A stretch of DNA of 11,591 nt from CAYVBJ01 sp964415185. Its GTDB lineage: Bacteria > Bacteroidota > Rhodothermia > Balneolales > Balneolaceae. Position 1 is the first letter of the stretch. Each line of letters starts with the position of its first letter. Where the stretch lies: contig CAYPZI010000092.1 in the NCBI GenBank assembly GCA_964415185.1, positions 1 to 11,591 on the forward strand, written 5' to 3'. Below, piece by piece: positions 6,221-11,591 of the stretch. The notes beneath the pieces were generated by a model, which had not been told where the DNA came from, searched no databases, and was given only the letters and a program-made list of their open reading frames with translations. Position numbers and translations under genes: made by a program.

Positions 6221-6252
6221 TTCGCTCTCCTGCTTATAAATCCATATTTTTG
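6221..6252 (+). promoter_or_regulatory. Candidate Bacteroidota-type promoter for the arg cluster
   Basis: TATTTTTG (6245-6252) matches the -7 consensus TAnnTTTG. TTCG (6221-6224), 20 nt upstream, is one base off the -33 TTTG. The element lies 59 nt before the argB start, in the right orientation, and is the best candidate in the 6110-6311 gap. A 5-bp dyad atcca/tggat (6240-6244 and 6251-6255) overlaps it. The evidence is motif matching by eye only. Confidence 0.35.
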
Positions 6253-6311
6253 GATGGTAATTATGAATGAATTCACGCTTCTAACTTAATAATCTTAAAA
6301 TTCGTAGTCGT

Positions 6312-7190
6312 TTGAAAAAAAATCCAGTATCATTTAATACTGACTCCGAAAAGCTTGAAAAGCTCAAGGGCAAGATCATACTGATCAAGTACGGCGGGAA
6401 TGCCATGACCAATCCTCAAACAAAAGAAGATGTTGTAAACGACCTGGTTTACCTGGTTGAAAAGGGTGTTCGTCCGGTGGTTGTGCATGGAGGCGGCATT
6501 GTCATCAAAAAGCTGCTGGAGGAAGTGGGTATCGAATCCGAATTTGTTGAAGGCCACCGCAAAACCGATGCCCGCGCTATGGAATATGTGGAAATGGCTT
6601 TGAGCGGCAATGTAAATTCGGAACTGGTGAAACGGCTGAACAGCGCAGGCATACCGTCTGTCGGAATTTCCGGGAAAGATGCCAATACGGTTATCGCCAC
6701 CAAACGGCTGCACAGCGTTACCGTTGATGGGAAAACGGAGAATGTGGATTTGGGCCACGTGGGTAATGTGGACCGGATCAACACGGGACTGATCAAGACC
6801 CTCCTCGATTCAGGATATCTTCCGGTAATTTCTCCTGTGGCATCGGGTGATGACCTCCTGGATTACAATATCAATGCGGATATGTTTGCCGGACATCTCG
6901 CCGGTGCACTGAAGGCCGAGTCGTATGTTGCACTTACCAATGTGGATGGAATTTTGAGGGATGTTAAGGATGAATCTTCTCTTATTAATACCATTGATGA
7001 AAACAGGATGAAAGCGATGATCGGGACGGAAATTCAGGGCGGAATGATCCCTAAAATCGAATCCTGCCTTATCGCACTTGAAAATGGTGCACGCGAAGCT
7101 CACATCATCAACGGAACAAAAAAACATACCATCTTAAAGCAGCTTCTTGGCACTGAAATGCCGGGCACAGTGATAACCAAAAATGAATAA
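6312..7190 (+). CDS. argB: N-acetylglutamate kinase
   Basis: Catalyses ATP-dependent phosphorylation of N-acetyl-L-glutamate, the second step of ornithine and arginine synthesis, in the cytoplasm. All amino-acid kinase landmarks are present: IKYGGNAM (Lys26, phosphate binding), VVHGGG (58-62), HRKTDARAMEYVEMALSGNVN (82-102, acetylglutamate site), YNINADMFAGHLAGAL (185-200), TNVDGIL (199-205) and IQGGMIPK (231-238). Its 292 residues fit the family. About 24 residues precede the KYGG motif, more than in the E. coli enzyme and somewhat fewer than in arginine-inhibited enzymes, so feedback inhibition cannot be decided. The start is TTG at 6312: the frame upstream holds no ATG or GTG before a stop at 6282, and the next Met (32) is inside the active-site motif. 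First gene of the argBDCJ run. Confidence 0.96.
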   Translation: MKKNPVSFNTDSEKLEKLKGKIILIKYGGNAMTNPQTKEDVVNDLVYLVEKGVRPVVVHGGGIVIKKLLEEVGIESEFVEGHRKTDARAMEYVEMALSGNVNSELVKRLNSAGIPSVGISGKDANTVIATKRLHSVTVDGKTENVDLGHVGNVDRINTGLIKTLLDSGYLPVISPVASGDDLLDYNINADMFAGHLAGALKAESYVALTNVDGILRDVKDESSLINTIDENRMKAMIGTEIQGGMIPKIESCLIALENGAREAHIINGTKKHTILKQLLGTEMPGTVITKNE

Positions 7191-7216
7191 CTGAAACCAA
7201 AGTTTTTTAAATTATT

Positions 7217-8434
7217 ATGAACGCTTTTGAAACGGACGTAAAAAAAAATGAGACCCGGAAAATTGCCGGAAAATATCATTTTGACCTGTACAAGCGATAT
7301 CCGCTGACACTTGTTAAGGGAAATGGTGTGTATGCCGAAGATTCGGAGGGTAACAAATACCTGGATGCACTTGCCGGAATTGCGGTAAACAGCCTGGGCC
7401 ACTGCCACCCCAATGTTGTGCAGGCGATACAGGAACAGGCCGCTAAACTGATGCACGTCTCCAACTTTTATTACAATGAGCCGCAAAGCCGGCTGGCAAA
7501 GCTTCTTGCCGAAGTTTCGGGACTCGACCGCGTCTTCTTCTGCAATAGCGGGGCCGAAGCCATCGAAGGAGCCATCAAACTGGCCCGAAAGTATGCGTTT
7601 AACAAAGGAAAAAGCGGTCACATTATCGCTATGGAAAACTGCTTTCACGGCCGTACTCTCGGCGCTATTGCCATGGGGAAAGAAAAATACCAAAAAGGGT
7701 TCGCACCGCTGCCTGCCGGATTCGACCGTGTGCCTTTTAATGATATTGAGACCCTCCGGAACAGGGTTGATGATTCAACCGTTGCTATTATTCTTGAAAC
7801 TATCCAGGGTGAAGGCGGAATCCATCCTGTAAATCCCGGATACCTTCATGAAGCCCGCAAACTTTGCGACAAACACGACGCCCTGCTTATTCTTGATGAA
7901 ATCCAGTGCGGCATCGCCCGAACCGGGCAGATGTTTGCCTACCAGCATTACGATGTGATGCCGGATATTGTCACCTCGGCCAAAGCCCTTGGCAACGGCT
8001 TCCCAATCGGGGCCGTGCTTGCCAAAGAAGATGCAGCCGCCGCCTTCGACTACGGCGACCATGGCACAACTTATGGTGGCAACCCGCTGGCTTGCGCCGC
8101 GTCCATTGCTTCACTAAAAACCATTCAGGATGAAAAACTGGCTGCCCATGCCTTTGAGATGGGTGAATATTTTAAAAACCGGGTGCTGGCAATATCCCAT
8201 AACTGGCCGGCGATTAAGGAAGTCCGTGGGCTTGGACTGATGATCGGTGTGGACCTGTCATTCAAGGGAGCCAAAGTGGTTGAAGAGATGCTGAAAAAAG
8301 GTGTCTTGTCGAATTGTGCTTCGGATACCGTAATCCGGATCGTGCCTCCGCTGATCATCACCAAAGAAGAACTTGACCGGCTTTTTGATATATTAATTGA
8401 ATCGATAAAAATCGTAGAAAAAGAACATGAGTAA
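7217..8434 (+). CDS. argD: Acetylornithine aminotransferase
   Basis: A PLP-dependent class III aminotransferase of 405 residues. It converts N-acetylglutamate semialdehyde and glutamate to N-acetylornithine and 2-oxoglutarate. Visible motifs are NSGAEAIEGAIKLAR (100-114, phosphate binding of PLP), CFHGRTLGA (132-140), LILDEIQCGIARTG (214-227, with Asp217 contacting the pyridine nitrogen), SAKALGNGFPIGA (244-256, Lys246 the Schiff-base lysine) and GTTYGGNPLACAA (273-285). It starts 26 nt after argB and overlaps argC by 8 nt. The leader TTTTTTAAAT lies 4 nt before the ATG and there is no Shine-Dalgarno site. Related enzymes act on ornithine, succinylornithine or GABA; the arg context supports argD. 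A dual role in lysine synthesis cannot be seen from sequence. Confidence 0.95.
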   Translation: MNAFETDVKKNETRKIAGKYHFDLYKRYPLTLVKGNGVYAEDSEGNKYLDALAGIAVNSLGHCHPNVVQAIQEQAAKLMHVSNFYYNEPQSRLAKLLAEVSGLDRVFFCNSGAEAIEGAIKLARKYAFNKGKSGHIIAMENCFHGRTLGAIAMGKEKYQKGFAPLPAGFDRVPFNDIETLRNRVDDSTVAIILETIQGEGGIHPVNPGYLHEARKLCDKHDALLILDEIQCGIARTGQMFAYQHYDVMPDIVTSAKALGNGFPIGAVLAKEDAAAAFDYGDHGTTYGGNPLACAASIASLKTIQDEKLAAHAFEMGEYFKNRVLAISHNWPAIKEVRGLGLMIGVDLSFKGAKVVEEMLKKGVLSNCASDTVIRIVPPLIITKEELDRLFDILIESIKIVEKEHE

Positions 8435-9464
8435 ATACAAAGTAGGAATTATCGGGGCTACGGGATATACAGGATCCGAGCTTGTAAGGCTTCTGATTAA
8501 CCATCCCGATGTTACCATTGAACTGATTACCTCTGAAAGTCACGCAGGAAAAAAGTTTTCAGAAATCCATCCCCATTTTACCGGGCTGGCAGATATTGAG
8601 CTGCAGCCGCTTAAAGCTTTAAAAAATTACACGCTCGACCTGATATTCCTGGCATTGCCTCACGGTGTATCCATGGATTTTGTAAAAGAGCATGGAATCG
8701 AAGACACCAAGATTGTGGACTTGTCCGGTGATTTCAGGCTCACTTCGGCCGAAGAATATGAAAAATGGTACAAAAAAAAGCACGCCATTCCCGAGTTGAT
8801 TGAAAAGGCCGTATTCGGCATGCCTGAGCTTTTCCGTGATCAGATCCGGAATGCGCAACTGGTAGCAAATCCCGGGTGTTATCCCACCTCGGCTATCCTT
8901 GCCCTCGCTCCCTTGATGAAAAATGATATGGTGGATCTCAAGAATATTATCGTGGATTCAAAATCGGGTGTCACGGGAGCAGGGGCCAAAATAAAACCGA
9001 TGACCCACTTTCCCGATGTGTTCGGAAATTTTTCGGCATACGGCCTGCTGAACCATCGTCATACGCCTGAAATACAATCCACAATTGAGAGGTACTGCGG
9101 ATCAAAACCTGAAATTCTTTTTACTCCGCATTTGCTTCCCATCGACCGCGGCATTCTTACAACCACCTACTCAACTCCCCGCAGGGCAGTTAACAAAGAG
9201 ATTGTGGAAGATGCCTTTCTGGGTTTTTATGAAAAAGAACATTTTATTCGTGTTGTAGACAATCCGCCCATGGTGAAGCACGTGCGCGGTTCGAACTACT
9301 GCGATATCTTTGTCACATACGACGAACGCACAAACAAAATCGTTACAGTATCTACTATCGACAATCTTGTGAAAGGCGCAGCAGGACAGGCCGTTCAAAA
9401 TATGAACCTGATGTTCGGCCTGATTGAACTTACAGGCTTGCGTATTACTCCCCTGAATCCGTAA
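8427..9464 (+). CDS. argC: N-acetyl-gamma-glutamyl-phosphate reductase
   Basis: An NADPH-dependent reductase that turns N-acetylglutamyl-5-phosphate into the semialdehyde. Its 345 residues are typical of the family (type 1). The N-terminal Rossmann motif is GIIGATGYTGSELVRLL (7-23). The nucleophile is Cys151 in ANPGCYPTSAILAL. KSGVTGAGAK (179-188) and the LNHRHTPEI block (His210, His212) form the rest of the catalytic and substrate region, followed by FTPHLLPIDRGIL. The ATG lies inside the end of argD (the 8-nt overlap ATGAGTAA), so the two are translationally coupled. No missing residues or frameshift are seen. Substrate is taken as the acetyl rather than succinyl form because argJ follows. 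Confidence 0.96.
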   Translation: MSKYKVGIIGATGYTGSELVRLLINHPDVTIELITSESHAGKKFSEIHPHFTGLADIELQPLKALKNYTLDLIFLALPHGVSMDFVKEHGIEDTKIVDLSGDFRLTSAEEYEKWYKKKHAIPELIEKAVFGMPELFRDQIRNAQLVANPGCYPTSAILALAPLMKNDMVDLKNIIVDSKSGVTGAGAKIKPMTHFPDVFGNFSAYGLLNHRHTPEIQSTIERYCGSKPEILFTPHLLPIDRGILTTTYSTPRRAVNKEIVEDAFLGFYEKEHFIRVVDNPPMVKHVRGSNYCDIFVTYDERTNKIVTVSTIDNLVKGAAGQAVQNMNLMFGLIELTGLRITPLNP

Positions 9465-9516
9465 TTAGATTATTATGAAGTTGATCCGACTTATTTCACA
9501 CTTAATTTTTTAAATC

Positions 9517-10728
9517 ATGCTAAAGAACATTACACACGTCCGGGGATTCAAATGCTGGGGTGCCCATATGGGAATCAAATCAAAACGGCGGGACCTGGCC
9601 CTTATCTACTCCGAAACCCCTGCCTCTGCTGCTGCCCTGTTTACACGGAATGTCGTTTGTGCAGAGCCGGTAAAACTGAGCCGCGAGCATATCAAGGGTG
9701 GCGTAATTCAGGCGGTGGTGGTCAACTCGGGCAATGCCAATGCATGTACCGGCAAAGCCGGATGGAAAGGTGCCGTGGCAATGGCAGAAGAAACAGCCAA
9801 ATGCCTGGATGTAAAAAAAGAGAATGTACTTGTGGCGTCCACGGGTCTTATCGGTGAACCGTTTCCGACCGAAAAAGTACTGGAGGGCATTCGCGAAAGT
9901 GCAAAAAAATTATCCGACCGGGAAATAGCAGGTACCCTTACGGCGAACGCCATTCTCACAACCGATACCTTTGCCAAAGAGGGATTCACCTCATTCGAAA
10001 TTGACGGAACTGAAATCAACATGGCGGGTATTGCCAAAGGTTCCGGGATGATTCACCCCAACATGGGCACCATGCTGGCATTTATTTTTTGTGACATTGC
10101 CATCACTCCGAAACTCCTCGATGAAGCCCTGAGAGAAGTAGTGAATAAAACCTTTAATATGATTACGGTTGACGGAGATACCTCTACCAACGACATGGCA
10201 GCCATCCTGTGCAACGGGAAGGCCGGAAACAAGGAAATCACAAAAAAAGACAAAAATTACCAGACATTCGTATCGAACCTTCACGATTTGTGCAAGCACC
10301 TGGCCAAGTTGATAATCTCGGATGGTGAGGGTTCCACCAAACTGGCAGAGTATTCGGTGACCGGAGCCAAAACCGATGAAGATGCAAGAAAAATCGTGCG
10401 AACCGTATCCGATTCCAATCTTGTGAAGACAGCCGTTTTCGGTTCCGATCCGAACTGGGGGCGTGTATTGGCTGCTGCCGGACGCGCCGGTGTCACTTTT
10501 GATCCGGACAAGGTGGATCTCTATATCGGGTCTGATCCCAACAAAGGGGTTCAGATTCTTAAAAAAGGACAGCCACTCGATAAAGCGAGAGAAGCACTGA
10601 AATCAGTCATGAAATCATCCACTATTTCTATACAAATCAACCTCAATGACGGCGATGGTGAAGCTACCGGCTGGGGTTCGGATTTATCATACGAGTATGT
10701 ACGAATCAATGCAGAGTACACGACCTGA
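9517..10728 (+). CDS. argJ: Glutamate N-acetyltransferase / ornithine acetyltransferase
   Basis: Transfers the acetyl group from N-acetylornithine to glutamate, releasing ornithine and closing the acetyl cycle. Bifunctional members can also use acetyl-CoA to make N-acetylglutamate; sequence does not settle which type this is. The precursor of 403 residues matures by self-cleavage before a Thr. The site here reads GMIHPNMGTMLAFI with Thr185 as nucleophile, preceded by Gly instead of the usual Ala (ATML), giving a predicted 184-residue alpha and 219-residue beta chain. The oxyanion-hole Thr-Gly is in ASTGLIG (Thr109-Gly110). The C-terminus ATGWGSDLSYEYVRINAEYTT is family-typical. It begins 52 nt after argC, with TTTTTTAAAT ending 1 nt before the ATG. 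No argA is present in the window. Confidence 0.95.
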   Translation: MLKNITHVRGFKCWGAHMGIKSKRRDLALIYSETPASAAALFTRNVVCAEPVKLSREHIKGGVIQAVVVNSGNANACTGKAGWKGAVAMAEETAKCLDVKKENVLVASTGLIGEPFPTEKVLEGIRESAKKLSDREIAGTLTANAILTTDTFAKEGFTSFEIDGTEINMAGIAKGSGMIHPNMGTMLAFIFCDIAITPKLLDEALREVVNKTFNMITVDGDTSTNDMAAILCNGKAGNKEITKKDKNYQTFVSNLHDLCKHLAKLIISDGEGSTKLAEYSVTGAKTDEDARKIVRTVSDSNLVKTAVFGSDPNWGRVLAAAGRAGVTFDPDKVDLYIGSDPNKGVQILKKGQPLDKAREALKSVMKSSTISIQINLNDGDGEATGWGSDLSYEYVRINAEYTT

Positions 10729-10767
10729 CACGAAATTTAAAAATAATTTTTTAATAATATTAACACA

Positions 10768-11505
10768 TTGGACACAAACGACACGCAGAAACTGGCGGTA
10801 TTAATTGATGCCGATAATGCCCAGCCAACCATCATCGAAGGGCTTCTTGCAGAAATAGCAAAATACGGCACGGCTAACGTGAAACGCATTTACGGCGACT
10901 GGACGCAGCCTCAGCTCAGAAGCTGGAAAGAAGTTCTGTTGCAGCACTCCATTCAGCCGATCCAGCAGTTTGGTTACACACGGGGCAAGAACGCAACCGA
11001 CAGTGCCCTGATCATCGATGCCATGGATTTGCTTTATACAAAAAGATTCGACGGGTTTTGCCTCGTTTCGAGTGACAGCGATTTTACAAAGCTTGCAGCC
11101 CGGATCAGGGAAGCCGGACTGGTTGTGTACGGTTTCGGCGAGAAAAAAACGCCGGAACCGATGGTAGCGGCTTGCGACAAATTTATCTTCACCGAAGTTC
11201 TGCAGGAAGATGATGAAATCAAACAGACACGCAAGCAGCAATCCACAAATACTCTTAAACAGGATACAAAACTTGTGAACCTGGTCCGAAGAGCCCTTGA
11301 GTCGTCCTCAGACGAAAGCGGGTGGGCGCATCTCGCTCCGGTTGGAAGTTACATCGCCAAGCAATCGCCGGAATTTGACCCCCGCAATTACGGATACCGC
11401 AAACTCGGTGAACTGATCAAGGCAATAGGCCTTTTTGAAGTTGAAGAAAGGCCGGTCGGCGAGGGGCAGTCGAAAGCAATTTACGTTAAGGACAGGAGGA
11501 AGTAG
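10768..11505 (+). CDS. NYN-domain (PIN-like) putative RNase with C-terminal OST-HTH/LOTUS domain
   Basis: A 245-residue predicted cytoplasmic nuclease. Residues about 8-140 form a NYN/LabA-like domain (PF01936 family) with the acidic residues expected for metal binding: Asp14 and Asp16 in VLIDADNA, Asp78 in KNATDSALIIDAMD, and Asp103/Asp105 in SSDSDFTKLA. A polar linker (about 141-157) leads to residues about 160-240, which match the OST-HTH/LOTUS fold (LVRRALESS, GWAHLAPVGSYI, FDPRNYGYRKLGELI), a proposed RNA-binding module. This bacterial architecture is widespread; the target RNA is unknown. The start is TTG at 10768, since no ATG or GTG lies between the upstream stop at 10744 and the conserved LIDADNA motif. 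It follows argJ by 39 nt and may be read through from the arg operon. Its stop codon TAG is part of a heptamer repeat. Confidence 0.9.
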   Translation: MDTNDTQKLAVLIDADNAQPTIIEGLLAEIAKYGTANVKRIYGDWTQPQLRSWKEVLLQHSIQPIQQFGYTRGKNATDSALIIDAMDLLYTKRFDGFCLVSSDSDFTKLAARIREAGLVVYGFGEKKTPEPMVAACDKFIFTEVLQEDDEIKQTRKQQSTNTLKQDTKLVNLVRRALESSSDESGWAHLAPVGSYIAKQSPEFDPRNYGYRKLGELIKAIGLFEVEERPVGEGQSKAIYVKDRRK

Positions 11506-11559
11506 GGAGGAGGGAGGAGGGAGTAGGGAGTAGGAAGTAGGTAGTATGTAGTAGGTAGT
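11495..11559 (+). repeat. Heptanucleotide tandem repeat GTAGGGA
   Basis: Nine 7-bp units in register: ggaggaa, gtaggga, ggaggga, ggaggga, gtaggga, gtaggaa, gtaggta, gtatgta, gtaggta, with the start of a tenth (gt). The strand is purine-rich with no C across the tract. The first unit lies within the last codons of the NYN gene and the second carries its TAG stop. The long minus-strand open frame over this tract (Tyr/Ser/Pro-rich) is a by-product of the repeat. No terminator hairpin follows. Confidence 0.85.
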
Positions 11560-11591
11560 GTCGCGGCCCATACCCTCGGGGTTAATCTGCC

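Noticed and set aside
11308..11571. Minus-strand open frame with a Tyr/Ser/Leu/Pro-rich N-terminal part
   Set aside because: The apparent composition is produced by the GTAGGGA heptamer tract read in reverse, and the rest is antisense to the LOTUS domain.
1..11591. tRNA, rRNA or riboswitch genes
   Set aside because: No tRNA-like cloverleaf arms, rRNA blocks or recognisable riboswitch consensus were found by eye in the intergenic stretches.

Overview
The window looks like a chromosomal stretch from a member of the Bacteroidota / Balneolota / Rhodothermota side of the FCB group. Supporting signs are two exported DUF3857/transglutaminase-like proteins in tandem, starts preceded by A/T-rich leaders instead of Shine-Dalgarno sites, and a TAnnTTTG-type -7 candidate ahead of the arginine genes. 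A complete argJ (acetyl cycle) argues against Bacteroides-type organisms, which use succinylated intermediates. The phylum is an inference; no rRNA or tRNA is present to fix it.

Left part (1-4473): about 500 bp of gene-poor, repeat-rich DNA is followed by a minus-strand pair, 2479-4473 then 504-2459, 19 nt apart and probably co-transcribed. Both encode secreted or periplasmic DUF3857 + transglutaminase-fold proteins. The second keeps the Cys and His of a transglutaminase-type active site; the first has lost both and is a probable pseudoenzyme.

Middle (4474-6311): this is a repeat-dominated accessory region. A type II toxin-antitoxin pair (4982-5487, ATGA overlap) sits between two closely similar direct repeats of about 140 bp (4701-4841 and 5521-5660). 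Each repeat ends in a long imperfect inverted repeat built around GTCAGAC. A third, partial copy lies at the 3' end of the DUF3857 pair (about 419-503). The right-hand copy runs into the 3' end of a small membrane-protein gene (5636-6109, minus strand) and supplies its last seven codons and its stop.

Right part (6312-11505): a plus-strand arginine cluster argB-argD-argC-argJ with short gaps (26 nt, an 8-nt overlap, 52 nt) covers glutamate to N-acetylglutamate and N-acetylglutamate to ornithine with acetyl recycling. ArgJ makes or regenerates N-acetylglutamate, ArgB phosphorylates it, ArgC reduces it, ArgD transaminates it, and ArgJ transfers the acetyl group back to glutamate while releasing ornithine. 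Thirty-nine nt downstream, in the same direction, is a NYN (PIN-like) nuclease fused to an OST-HTH/LOTUS domain, whose stop codon lies inside a heptanucleotide tandem repeat (11495-11559). A different heptamer repeat lies near the left edge (206-240).

I do not see a clearly new defence or mobile system. The parts most worth a second look are the palindromic repeat family around the toxin-antitoxin cassette and the active/inactive DUF3857 pair.
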